Positions 32,820-43,898 of a stretch of DNA of 64,000 nt are shown here, piece by piece (within the stretch, counting starts at the first letter, position 1; the number at the start of each line of letters is the position of its first letter). This stretch comes from Adineta steineri (taxonomy: Eukaryota > Rotifera > Eurotatoria > Adinetida > Adinetidae). Below the pieces are notes generated by a model. The model was not told the origin of the DNA and made no database searches. It worked only from the letters and a program-made list of their open reading frames with translations. The stretch is from NCBI GenBank assembly GCA_905250115.1, contig CAJNOI010000183.1, forward strand, positions 62,001 to 126,000. Direction: 5' to 3'. Made by a program: the position numbers and the translations under genes.

Positions 32820-34028
32820 TTATTTATTCGAGTACAGTGCATAATAGATCATTCCAAGCATTGAAAAATCAAGAAAACTATCTTGTAATTGTGAAATACT
32901 GATCATCTTTAGATAAGTTTTCTCACTATCTTCACTCACTCCAAATGTTCTATTACTTTTTTCGTTCTCCAACATTTGTTCATATTCCTCTTTTGTAAGC
33001 TCAATAGTATAGAGTTGTGCTTGATGTGAAGATAAAGTAGCAGCTAATTGTCGTTGTCCAACATATTTGAAACGTGACATATCGTCAATATTTATACCAC
33101 ATTCTTCTTCAAGTTCATGTTTGGCAATTAATTGTGGGTCAACATTCGGTTCAAATGAACTACCACCAGGTAGTTCATAGACAAAGCCATTTGAATTATT
33201 AACAGGACTACGAAACTCTTTGATTAGAGCAATCTTAATATCATCGTCATTATCTTTGTAATAAGCTAAGATTGTACTAATATCCGTACGAGCGAACACA
33301 AATTCGTTTTCTTTATATCGCTTCTCTGCTTCAATCCAAATATTACTCCAAAGTATATAGGAAAAGACTTGTTGAGAATTATTAATTTTCATATGATGTA
33401 ATACTTTTGCTTTCTCCAAACGATTTCCTACTAATTTTAAATTAGAATACCATGATTGAAATTGTTGTGTTTTCCAGATAAATAGTGGTACGTAGACTTC
33501 ACCGTTGCTTCTGTATGCACCAGCGCCGAGTAAAGATATAGCATGATGAAGTGTATTTGCCAATGAAGTGAACACGGGTAATTTTAATTCTTTCATACGC
33601 GTATCTAAATAACGACACTTTTCAGCATTTTCAGGACGACCATATACAATTTTTCCAGAGTGAATATCCTCTCCAAACTCTACATTTGTAGTAAATCCTG
33701 CCATTCCTTCGTCAATGTATCGAGGAATCCAAAAGACAATAAGATCTGCTACATGACGACATTCACATTCCCATGAAATTTGATTATCGTAAGTCCATGT
33801 TGAAGAATCATGATCTGTGCCGTGAAAACGTCCTTCAGGAACTGGTATGAAAATAGTTCCATCGTAATTAATCGACGCGGAACTAAGATATGAGACAGCT
33901 TCATGACGCCAATCAATGACATTTTTATCTCGTGGCGATGGTCCCGCTAAGAATATTGATTTTGTTATAGAAGAAGGAACTGGATGATCAGAAAAGACAA
34001 GTTTCATAGTATTATTTTTTTTATTCAT
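32820..34028 (-). CDS. Nucleoside 2-deoxyribosyltransferase-like domain fused to a Nudix domain
   Basis: A single-exon 402-aa protein. Residues 20-150 match the nucleoside 2-deoxyribosyltransferase-like fold: SIFLAGPSPRDKNVIDWRHE, IFIPVPEGRF, YDNQISWECECRHVADLI, FWIPR, and TTNVEFGEDIHSGKIVYGRP. Residues 270-400 resemble Nudix hydrolases: KEFRSPVNNSNGFVYELPGG and then KHELEEECGI, a Nudix-box end with His where Arg is usual and a longer spacing to the glycine. The two activities would suit clean-up or salvage of nucleosides and nucleotides; this is inference. No signal peptide. A second ATG seven codons in (MKLVF) could also start translation. The intron-free, bacterial-like architecture suggests horizontal transfer. 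Confidence 0.83.
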   Translation of the reverse strand: MNKKNNTMKLVFSDHPVPSSITKSIFLAGPSPRDKNVIDWRHEAVSYLSSASINYDGTIFIPVPEGRFHGTDHDSSTWTYDNQISWECECRHVADLIVFWIPRYIDEGMAGFTTNVEFGEDIHSGKIVYGRPENAEKCRYLDTRMKELKLPVFTSLANTLHHAISLLGAGAYRSNGEVYVPLFIWKTQQFQSWYSNLKLVGNRLEKAKVLHHMKINNSQQVFSYILWSNIWIEAEKRYKENEFVFARTDISTILAYYKDNDDDIKIALIKEFRSPVNNSNGFVYELPGGSSFEPNVDPQLIAKHELEEECGINIDDMSRFKYVGQRQLAATLSSHQAQLYTIELTKEEYEQMLENEKSNRTFGVSEDSEKTYLKMISISQLQDSFLDFSMLGMIYYALYSNK

Positions 34029-34461
34029 CTAGAAATAAAACTAAATTACACCACTTATATCAAAAATACATTGATAATAAATGTTGTTTTTTTTCTTCGT
34101 TTCGTTTATTGTAGTCAACGAATCGAAATTGATATGCACATGTAGGAGAGGTATGAATCAATATGCATCATTAATTATGTAATGTATACATCGACGTATA
34201 TGAAGAAAAACAAAATATTACTTACTTAATTGAAGTGTTTTTACATATGAAGTATGCTAGTTTCTTTCTCAGCTACCACTATTTGAAAGGTATAGATCAT
34301 GTTTCTCATACAGTCGAATCCGCTTATAAGAGCGCAGTGGGGGAATCAAAAAGTGGCTCTTATAGCCGGATCGCTTCTTAATGCGAACTATATGTAAAAT
34401 AGTGTAAAAATTGATTATTGTCAATATTTATCAAGAAGTACATACACATACATAAATTTAT

Positions 34462-34701
34462 TTAAAGAAATCCACTGATTTCTTCATGAGGGCTTTCGCG
34501 TTTTTGTTTTCGACTTAAGTTGCCATTGTTCATCACTATTTTCCGAATTTCTTCTTCGTTTTGCCTTATCCTCTTCACCGTAGAATAGCCGATGTTGAAA
34601 TCTTTAGCCACATGTTCTGCCTTTTTGTATTTCAGTGCTTCCAAGATCCCCAATTTTTGTTCGATCGATAATGTGCAACGTTGACCACTGGTAGATGCCA
34701 T
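34462..34701 (-). CDS. Truncated transposase, CENP-B/Psq-type helix-turn-helix only
   Basis: 79 aa from the ATG at 34699-34701: MASTSGQRCTLSIEQKLGIL, then ALKYKKAEHVAKDFNIGYST and VKRIRQNEEEIRKIV. This matches the N-terminal CENP-B/Tigger helix-turn-helix that binds transposon ends. A stop follows at about residue 80 and no catalytic domain is present inside the element. It could only be a DNA-binding fragment if expressed. Pogo-type DNA-binding domains have repeatedly been co-opted by hosts, but nothing here shows that. Confidence 0.75.
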   Translation of the reverse strand: MASTSGQRCTLSIEQKLGILEALKYKKAEHVAKDFNIGYSTVKRIRQNEEEIRKIVMNNGNLSRKQKRESPHEEISGFL

Positions 34702-34845
34702 TCTTTGAAAAGTAATGAGTCAACAAAAAATGACGAACAATATATAGAACGAAGGTAAAAGGAAAAATCCATGGAATGGAAAATCCCATAGATGATGAAC
34801 ATGGAAGAAAAATCCAATATAGAACAACATGAAAGAAAAAAGAAC

Positions 34846-34920
34846 GAACGAAACAAAAAATTCATCACATATATATAACAGGAGAGAAAAAATTCATCAC
34901 ATATATATGACAGGAACGAA
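34846..34920. repeat. Short tandem duplication inside the pogo-like element
   Basis: AAAAAATTCATCACATATAT occurs twice about 32 bp apart, each followed by A(C/G)AGGA, as a local tandem duplication. Confidence 0.6.
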
Positions 34921-35358
34921 AAAGACGAAAAACATAAATGCATATTTATAATCATATACATGGACGAGCTCTTTTATGCGAGCTAAAATCGTAAAAAACC
35001 GCCAACAAACAGCTCTAATAAACGGATCGCTCCCGTATCCGAAGCTCTGAAAAGCGGACTTTGTCACAATGTAAAATGCATTACGGAAAAACGGCTCTCA
35101 AAAGCGGAGCTCTTATAAGTGGATTTGACTGTATCTCTCTAAAACTATTATTGAAAACTATCATAAATGTTTTATTCTATTTATAGTTCTATCTGCGTTA
35201 TTACTAAGTGTTTGCTTAATGATCACTACAATGAAGTGTAGCAAATGAAATTGCGTATTTTTCTTACTGAAGAAATACTTTCTTCACACATGCATGCACT
35301 TTAATAAATAGTTTTAGAAAAATTTGTATCATAATTTGTTAACAACATATAATTACCG

Positions 35359-36816
35359 TTAGTCTTCTATCATTTGACGCAAGTTATGCATTGTACCATT
35401 ACATAAATTCTCTATAATAGTCTCAGAGATGAGAGGGACAGCACCACCACAAGCAACCGTCAATATTCCGTTGACAGTTTGAAGCATAAAGACTGGCATG
35501 ACTGCTCGGATCAAATTACCGATAGGAGTCATTCCTGTAATTTTCCATTTGCCATACTGTTCATCGAAAGGCAAAAGTCCCCAGTTTGTAATTACAGTAG
35601 TCGGAAGGTGTGCAATATCAATTGGACCTATGTTCTTCTGATAGATTTTCTCCATAACCATAGCCAGTGCAAGAATATGTCCGGCATTAACTGATTTATT
35701 CACATGATGTCCGAACGTTTTTGCAAGTTGCCACATACCTTTTGATTCTGTTGGCGTGTCTCTTGTAGCCATTGTAAATCCCATGACTCCTGAAACTTGA
35801 TAGCTGAGATCATGATTCGGTACTGGCGGTATACATCTTCTGCGAGTATCAGCTGGAATTGTGAAGACCAAGTTTGTCATTTGATTATTATCAACACTCA
35901 CTAGTGTAGATGTAATACATAAAATGGCACTGCTCACAGCTGATGTAACTGTTACGTCCTCTCGTCGACACGTTTCAAACAGCTTTTTTGTCTCTTCCTT
36001 AGTCAACATACCATAACGAGTTTCAGTATGACAATACTTATGCATGTCATCTAACGAGAAATCGACATTTGTCCATGGTAGTCTTGCAGTAGGTCGGGAA
36101 CTAGTAGCTTTCCAATATAAGAAAGCAAGAGCAAGTTTACTAAATGTGATTAGTATTCCCCATCTTGAGAGACTTTGACGAGCAGCTGCTTCCATAGTAA
36201 TTGGCCAATTCAACGAATGACTTGTTATACTTATACTATTATCACTTAAAGCAATTAAGAGTTCGTGTGCAACAGTACTAAGAGACACACCATCACAAAT
36301 GCTATGATCGCATACGACCACTATTTCTCTTGGACTATCCTCGATGTTCTGATCGGTTGCATCCTAAAAAGTGCAACATATATTCTAAAAATGATCAGTG
36401 AAATTTTTCTATACCTGTAAAAGCCAAAATTCAGCAAGTCCTTGTCCAATAACTATTGTATCTTTCTCTCTTTCTTTCCATGCTTGACGCCAGAAATGAA
36501 GATGATCAGCATTCTTTCGTGGTATTTCTAGAATCTTGAGACAAAGTGTGTCGTCTTCCTCCATTAGATAAATGTCTGGTTCTGTAGAACTAATTTGTAA
36601 ACGACTTCGAAGAAAAGGATGACGACGTTGCAGACGACTAATCGCTGAAGATAATGTTTCTAAAGAAATGTATGGACCTTGTAAGTGTAAAACTTGACCA
36701 ACTTTCTGATAGCCTTGAAACTGTTGTGAGATCCTCAGGATACCATTTTCTGCTGGACCAAGAAGTCGTTGTTTTGGTTCAAAACTAGATGGACTATCAT
36801 GTGATTTAGGTAACAT
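35359..36816 (-). CDS. Condensation-domain/PapA-like acyltransferase
   Basis: Two exons, 36816-36415 and 36363-35359, with a 49-bp intron, encode 468 aa. The active-site motif HxxxDG is present as CDHSICDGVSLS (about residue 152), typical of the chloramphenicol acetyltransferase-like superfamily (NRPS condensation domains, PapA, wax-ester and alcohol acyltransferases). The N-terminal part has the usual acceptor-side pattern AISRLQRRHPFLRSRL. Near the C-terminus, ITNWGLLPF fits the region corresponding to the DFGWG loop. It presumably moves an acyl group from a thioester to an alcohol or amine; the substrate is unknown. It is a free-standing protein, with no carrier or adenylation domain nearby. 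Similar stand-alone proteins are mainly bacterial and fungal, so horizontal origin is plausible. Confidence 0.82.
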
Positions 36817-39372
36817 TCGTAATCTAGTTAGCTATTTTGAAAGAAATATAAATTTCAAATACTGTTAATAAAACGATTCTACTAGAATAGATCATTATTA
36901 AATAAATTGTAACCTTAATAACAAAAGTGAAAAGTTATTAGTATTTCGAAAAATGATATAAATAACTAAAAAACTATCGTTGATGAAAAGAGTTTTCAGT
37001 TGTGAGAAACTATTTGTTCCTACTACACCGCAAAATTTTATATATAATTTTTAAAAGTATTGAATAGAAGAAAACTAAACTAATTATAAGATACATACTG
37101 GAGAATAAAAGTAAAAAAACAGAAGAGAATAACTACAGTCGATGATTAGATTGAGAATGTAAAATGATGAAATTTATCATAGTCATTGCTACGTCAGTTG
37201 CATGAGTAGTGTAGGACATGTATGTGTTTTATTATCAAGTTAGTTTTTTTTTGCCACGTCGCATAAACAGAAGAACGCACAATGTTGATAAGAAACTAAA
37301 CATTGTATGGAGGAGAATAAAAATGTCGTGTACGTCCACATTCTCATATTTAATCATCACTATCGAGTCAGACAAGCCTTAAAAGAAACGATGTTTTTAC
37401 GCATACAAACGTCATTCTTTTCTCGGTCTTGCTGGAAAACATAGAAAGAGGAAAACGTAGAAAAAAAAATAGAAAAGGAAAAGGTAGAAGAGGAAAATAT
37501 AGAAAAGGGAAACGTTGAAATGATTGATCAGTTTTTTATGCATGTTAAGTAGTATATTTATTAGGTTATAAGAAAATTGATTATGTAATAAAATCTTATT
37601 TTTTTTTTCTTTCCAATTAACAGTGAGAAGCTTATCAATAACTCTTTCGCGTTAATTTTCTTTTTGGAAGATCTGCTACATAGAGTATCAAATCGCGCCT
37701 GAAAAGTTTTTGTTTTTGTTGATTGTTTTGGTGCAGATGCACCAGCATCAAGTTGAAGTGAAATATGCTCAAAACGAGTATGTTCACTTTGTATCAATTT
37801 AAGTTTGTTGCCATTTAAATTGTATGTATATTTATAATATGAGAAAATTTTCTTTGTTGAATGAAAATTAATATATGCTGGTTACAGGAGTGACCAATAA
37901 AAACGAAAACAATTAAATTTTTTGTACTATAGTCTTTTAAAGTTTCTACGTTTTCCTCTTTTGTTTTTTTTTCTAAAATTTTCTCTTTCTATGTTTTCCT
38001 TTTCTATGTTTTCCGACAACACCCTTTTCTCGAAGCTTATCTAACTAGGTATAGTGATTAGAAAAATTCATTTTATGTAATATCATCATTAATAATTAAT
38101 ACTTCAGAATAAAAGAGTCACCGTTCTCATTTTATCTTTGAAAATATATAGTCAATATATTGAGTTGTACTAGAAACCCGACGATGATTGATTTAATTGT
38201 TCAAAATACTTGATTGAAGCCGTTACAGTTGTATGGTTATTACGATGTGTCACAACAGTTTCACCTCTATTTCGTAATTAAACGTGATAATTATTGTTGA
38301 TGAAAAAGAGTTCGGGTTTTGTTATTCTCTCATATTCATGCTTACAATTCGTCTGAAAATATCTAGCAGAAGGATTGAAGGTTATATACTTTATAATCAG
38401 TAGTACGATACTTGGTTATATGATCAAGAAAACAAGAGACAGATTGAACAATATGATGTAAATGAATTAGTTGAAGATCAACATCATAAATTTCAATAAT
38501 AATTTGATTTTTTTTCTATTATTATCCTCCCTGTCGCACGAATATTTTCCTCATTTACTCCGTTACCGAAAAAAATTTACAGTTTTATAATTTGAAACGT
38601 ATAAAAAAATGATATCGGAAATTCCTGAATGATATTATCATATCTATATCTATCTTACCGCTTGAGTTAAAACCGTTATTTTTGCATCATAGGGTATACT
38701 CTTAAGTACTCTTCAGAATTATTATTTATTGATTGAAATTGCTCAAATAGTTGCGAAAATAGATAGAAAGAAAAACTGATGTAAACTTTTTTCCATGCCT
38801 TAATTCAATAAAAGAAACTAGCTTTTGAGAATTTTTTCTCGTTCAGTTATTAACTAAATAGTTAAATTATAATATTCACTAAACAACATTATTATAAGAG
38901 TAAGCGACTAGTACATTTTTTATTAAAAGTTATTGTTAACGGTCATACCTCGATGCTCTATTTATATACATATATATATATATCTGTTCTCTTTGTGCGT
39001 TCTATTGTTATCTTTCTTTTCTTTGTGTTAGTAATGTATGTATGTATGTGTGCGTTGTGGTCAAAGGAGGTCGTCTTTCTTTCTAATAAATAAACATACA
39101 CGCTCGCTCGTCGAAACGAGCTAACACATGTAGTCATTGTTGTCATATTTACTTGAGGCATTCAAGCTTATACAAATATATAAGATGAAAGTTTAAATTC
39201 TTTACTTTTATCCTCTTCTAAACTATTGATATAGACTATTTATTTAACACTATTTCAAAATTTGTCATTAAGTGCATAGAGAACATAATCTACTATTTAT
39301 ATACAGTCATAGTATTTTTCTTTCTTCTATATTTAACAATCACAGGAGTAAAAATATATAAAAGAATAAAGT
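36817..39372. other. Intergenic with a foldback element
   Basis: Between the acyltransferase (-) and MFS (+) genes. It contains the element at 37425-38023 and a TA microsatellite near 38970-38985. No credible host gene was seen. Confidence 0.5.
37425..38023. mobile_element. Foldback MITE with 8-bp target duplication
   Basis: A 599-bp element flanked by CTTTTCTC on both sides (37417-37424 and 38024-38031). The ends read GGTCTTGCTGGAAAACATAG on the left and GGTGTTGTCGGAAAACATAG on the complementary right. Inside each end the arms continue for about 80 bp as loose repeats of GGAAAA(C/G)xTAGAAA. The middle holds an open frame of about 78 codons without an ATG (37561-37797) of no known family. 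Superfamily uncertain; an 8-bp duplication fits hAT, P or Merlin-type insertion. Confidence 0.75.
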
Positions 39373-41126
39373 ATGGAAATGTCTTCGCCCGTCGTTACCG
39401 TTGATAGAAATGATTGCAATTATAAAGAAAAGCGTATATTGATACGTAAACTTGATTTACACATACTTCCATTACTTTCGTATGTATTATCAAATGAATC
39501 AATAATAAAATAATAATTTTCTTTTTATTTAAGTATTACTTATTTCCTATCATGTCTTGATCGTGCAAATATTGCTAATGCAAAATTAGCTGGTCTTGAA
39601 CGTGATGTTCATCTTACACCTGAACAATATCGATGGTAAATGAAATGTATATATATATTATTTAATATTCAACAATTTATTATAGGTCTTTGTCAATATT
39701 TTTTATTGGCTTTGCTATTTTCGAACTTCCATCGAATATTATTCTTCGACGATGGAAACCATCAAAATGGATTGCTCTTATTGTTTTCTTATGGGGTAAT
39801 TTTTTCTATAACAGTAATACTAATCTAAAATTTTCTAGGCATAGTAGCAGTGAGTACGGCAGCAGTACGTAATGCCAGTACTCTTCTTCTATGTCGATTT
39901 TTACTCGGTCTATTTGAAGCTGGTTATTTTCCTGGCCTTGTTTATTACACATCATTATGGTATGAAAGAAAAGAACAAGCTTTTCGACTTGGATTTTTTC
40001 TATCATTTGCAACACTTGCAGGAGCTTCTAATGGTTTACTTGCTTTTGCTATTCTTCAAATTAAATCAACATACTTTAGTCAATGGCAACTTATTTTCAT
40101 TGTAACAATAAAAAGTTTATTTTTCAAATACTAAATCATCTTTATTTTAAATTTACATTAGATTGAAGGTATTCCAACACTAATTCTTGCATTAATTTGT
40201 TGGTTTTGTTTACCTGATTCACCAGAACAAGCACGATTCCTAACTGATAAACAACGACAACTACAAATTGCTCGTATTACACAAGATGCAGGTGCATCTC
40301 TTCATCATTCCTTTTCTTGGTCACAAGTTATCTCTATATTTACTGATTGGAAAACATATGTGTATGCCATTATTTCTATATGTGGAAATATTAATCAAGC
40401 CGGTGTGACTCTATTTTTACCTTCACGTATTCATTCAATGGGTGTTTGGACACCTTTACAAACACAACTATTAACGATTCCACCTTATATTGCTGCATTT
40501 GTTAGTATATTAGTTATTTGTCGTAGTTCCGATTAGTAAGTATTATATTTGATGATTTAATATATATATTATATAATAATATAATTTGATATAGTTTTAT
40601 TGAACGATCAATTCATCTTGTTTTTGCGAATCTCTTAACAATAAGTGGTCTTCTTATAATGTTATTTGTTGATGAACAACATGTAAATATTCTATACATG
40701 AGTTTAATCCTTGTCATGTGTGGTAGTTATGCAGATGCTGGCATGAAAATAGCTTGGTTTAATAATAATTTGTAGGTAATAGTGTTTATTCATATTTTCT
40801 ATTTATGATTTATTTTATTTAGTGCTTCTTTAACACGACGTGCAGTTGCATCAGCAGTAATTGTATCTCTCGCACAATTTGGCAGTGCAATAGGAGGACA
40901 AATCTTTAATGAAAAAGAAAAACGAAAATATTTTCTTGGTAATAGAATTGCATTAAGCGTTGTTATATTACAAACAATATTAATATTGATACTTCGTTTT
41001 ATATTTGCTTTTATTAATCGTCAACGATCACGAATGAATATCGAAGAGATTAATCAACAAATTCAACGATATGGTGGAAAAGAACTCGCTGGTGATCATC
41101 ATCCTGAATTTCGATATACATTATAA
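39373..41126 (+). CDS. Major facilitator transporter, Dal5/anion:cation symporter type
   Basis: Seven exons: 39373-39479, 39534-39635, 39686-39795, 39839-40101, 40162-40535, 40595-40771 and 40823-41126, with GT-AG introns of 43-60 bp; 478 aa. The start of the first helix has LDLHILPLLS, then LDRANIANAKLAGLE, a hallmark of the fungal allantoate/nicotinate/pantothenate (ACS) group; the TM2-3 loop is ELPSNIILRRWKPSKWIAL, and TM4-5 has CRFLLGLFEAGYFPGLVYY. About 12 membrane helices can be read. It is predicted to import a small organic acid or vitamin with protons or sodium. This subfamily is abundant in fungi and rare in animals, so horizontal transfer followed by intron gain is a reasonable idea. 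Confidence 0.85.
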
Positions 41127-41316
41127 GACAACATATCAATTGAAAATTTTGAATATGTAATAATCGAATATTTTTTACTATGGACATCTAAATGAAAAAG
41201 TTTCATTCGTGAATGTATCACATTTATTTCGCGTTATGTTGTTCTCACCTATAGATCTTCTTTAATATATAATTTGTTTTTTTTTTCTTGGACTTATATG
41301 ATTTATTAATGTAGAA

Positions 41317-41943
41317 TAGAGTCCTGTATGGGTACAACTTTTTGCACCCGAGACCGAACCGGCTATTTTTTCATGCTCGAATCCGAACCGACTCGACTAA
41401 AATGCACCCGAACCGGCTCCAGCCTGCTACTTTTCAAAATATGATCAAATTTCTAAACTTTTATTTCATTCAATAAGTATAATACGTTTAATTTCGTTCA
41501 TAAGTAACAAAGAAAAATATATATTATGTAAAATTACGTAAAAAAACAAGTGAATCAGGAGTTAGTTGAGGATGTGGATCTTCCTCTTATCTCACATTCA
41601 CCCTTCGTATTATAAGATGTTAATTAACAAAATAATGAAAGGTTTTTATCCGAAACAAAAAAAAACTATTTAAAGAAACTAAATTTTTCTTTATAAAGTA
41701 TTGCGATGAGTATTGGGTCGTTTATTCATTATCAGACTTATTTTGACTCCTTTTTTTCATATTAGTACTAGTACCAGCATGAAATGTTAGAAATTTGGTG
41801 ATATCACTAGTTGTCGGTTCGGGTCCGGGTATACAATCTTACCCGGGCCCGAACAGAATCTTATTCTTACGCCAGATGCCTGAACCGACGCGGCGACCGT
41901 ATCGGGCCGGGTGTCGAGTACCCGTCCGGTTTGCAGGACACTA
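41317..41943. mobile_element. hAT-type MITE, GC-rich arms
   Basis: A 627-bp element with ends TAGAGTCCTG (left) and TAGTGTCCTG (complement of right), flanked by ATGTAGAA and ATGTAAAA, an 8-bp duplication with one mismatch. Subterminal regions carry many copies of ACCCG/CCGAAC words in opposite orientation on the two sides and are strikingly GC-rich against the AT-rich surroundings. There is no transposase. A telomere-like tract lies in the middle (41568-41605). Confidence 0.8.
41568..41605. repeat. Telomere-like tract nested in the hAT MITE
   Basis: GAGGATGTGGATC and CTCACATTCACCCTT, separated by about 10 bases. The only member seen inside a mobile element. Confidence 0.5.
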
Positions 41944-42289
41944 ATGTAAAAAGATTTGATATACAATTTTACAACAAATTATTTTTATAAAAGTTTGAAG
42001 ATTATTTACAGTTAAAAAGTATTATCATTTGATCCAATAAGCTGTGATTATGTTTTTATTATAAGATGCAAAAAGAAAATTAATTTTATTTTTCACTATA
42101 TACACATATATAATAATCTAAGTCAATTAATTCTTTTCACTTGAAGTTACAAATAACTTATTTTCTTATTAGATAAACTCTGCTTAAAAAAAGTTTAACT
42201 CAGACATGAATAATAGTAAATTAATTAATACAAAGAAAATCAACTATAAGACAAACAATAAGCACATATAACATAAAAATCGTTGACTT

Positions 42290-43516
42290 CTATTTTGTTT
42301 CGATTATTTCCTCAACATCATCTAGTATAAATGTAAGTTCAGTTAGTTCAACAAGTGAATCAACATAATCAACATGTACACTAAAATTTTGTAGATTGAT
42401 TGTAGACATAGTCAAAGTCATAAGCCAATGTATGATATTATGAAAATGTTTGACAGCTTCATACCAACCATATCTATAATTAAGATATTTCCATGTGACT
42501 TCGGCATATTTATTTTGAATATGAAATATTGTAGAAGAATTTGTTGAATCTATTGAAATATTTGGAGAATATAAATAAGCAGTTTTTGATAAAGCAAATA
42601 ATGAAAGTGCTAATTTAAATATTACAGTATCTGAGATAATAAATTTCATTGTCCATCGAGTAAGAGAGGCTGGACGATGGCCATATATTGCTGACGTAAT
42701 TTCCAAAAAAGAATCTAGATTAAATAAATCAAAACGATGTATAGTAAATGCACCAACCATGCCAGATATATTATTTGCAGCATTACGAAGTACAATGGAA
42801 CGATCAGAAAATGATAATTTACAAATATCATCATTCAAACGAAGATATTTTCTTGTTGTTTCATAAATAGATAATGAAAAATTTTCTACAAGTCTTTGAT
42901 ATGTTACATTTATTGGTTGTAAAGAATTATGTGTATCTACTAAAGATTTACCAATTAATAAAAGTTGAGATTCATCATAACTATTATATAAATTTGAGAG
43001 AAGTGTCCATTGACTAGTAGTCAATAATGAATGATCTGGTTTTAAAGAATTTAATATGGATAACTAACAAAAATAAATAAGAAAAATATTTCGAAAATTT
43101 ATATTATCTTACTGTTTCTGATTGATTTCGTGATTCTACTTTAACTAATGATTTTGTTTTTGATTTAATTGATCTTGATGGTCGAAATTTATCAGTAGTC
43201 ATTCCATATTGAAAACATTTCCTAAGTCGACATGATGTACACATATGATGATTATCTCGTTTTACTTCACAATAGCCACCAAAATTACATTTAAATGCTT
43301 TCTGAATCAAATGAATAATTTTTACTTAAAAATTAAAAAAAGATAATTAAAACTAACTTGTCCTATATTAGCATTTCGTTTAAAAAACATTTTACATGAA
43401 TAACAAGAAATAGCACCAAAATTTGTATATTGAGCAGGAGCGCCACATATTCGACATTCAGATAAATTTTGTTTGTTTGTTAATGGAATATTTAACTTTG
43501 TATTTGTAGTTAACAT
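42290..43516 (-). CDS. Nuclear hormone receptor
   Basis: Three exons, 43516-43358, 43301-43113 and 43063-42290, with introns of 56 and 49 bp; 373 aa. Residues 20-90 are a two-zinc-finger DNA-binding domain: CRICGAPAQYTNFGAISCYS followed by CKMFFKR (the P-box helix), then CNFGGYCEVKRDNHHMC and CRLRKC. The intron splits the fingers at the usual kind of site. A basic linker (FRPSRSIKSKTKS) leads to a helical ligand-binding domain of about 260 residues. P-box residues (SCYSCKMFF) differ from vertebrate consensus (CEGCKGFF), as in the divergent supplementary receptors of nematodes and rotifers. The ligand and targets are unknown; it is expected in the nucleus. Confidence 0.88.
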
Positions 43517-43898
43517 TTTTATTTGTATTCTAAAAATATATGATATGATATCGAATTGAATACGTTTAGATAATTATGAAAAAGATAAGAAAAAAGCACA
43601 ACTTGCTTATATAAAAAAAAAGAAAACGTTATTGATGCGACGTGCTCTTACCCTTACCTTCTACACAGAATGAAAAAAAATGTCTTTTTTCATCCCATAA
43701 TTTGTTCTCCGCAGGCTTGTATTTATTTTTCTCTATCGCTTTTTTTCTTACATAAAAGACAAAATTAGTGTCTTCTTTACTTTCTTCATTTATTTTCTTG
43801 TCGTTTCTCTTAAGTTTTGCATTTTATATATCGGAAATGTCTCTTTGCTGTCAATAGACAACCTTCTGCAGGAATTGGTCTGTTCGACTATATAATCG

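Larger units (their letters stand above)
34311..35131 (-). mobile_element. Pogo/Tigger-like DNA transposon remnant (Tc1/mariner superfamily)
   Basis: An 821-bp element flanked by TA on both sides. The termini are CAGTCGAATCCGCTTATAAG on the left and the complement of CAGTCAAATCCACTTATAAG on the right, two mismatches in 20. Subterminal regions repeat GCTCTTATA, GCGGAGC and CGGATCGCT motifs on both sides. The only coding sequence is the N-terminal DNA-binding part of a transposase at 34462-34701; the DDE catalytic domain is missing, so the element is non-autonomous. Confidence 0.85.
34029..35358. other. Intergenic, mostly a DNA-transposon remnant
   Basis: Upstream region of the deoxyribosyltransferase-Nudix gene plus the pogo/Tigger-like element at 34311-35131. 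Nothing else was seen. Confidence 0.55.
41127..42289. other. Intergenic, half of it a hAT-type MITE
   Basis: Lies between the convergent 3' ends of the MFS (+) and nuclear receptor (-) genes. It contains the element at 41317-41943; the rest is plain AT-rich sequence. Confidence 0.55.

Noticed and set aside
37561-37797. 78-codon frame inside the foldback element
   Set aside because: No ATG start and no recognised domain; kept only as a remark under the element.
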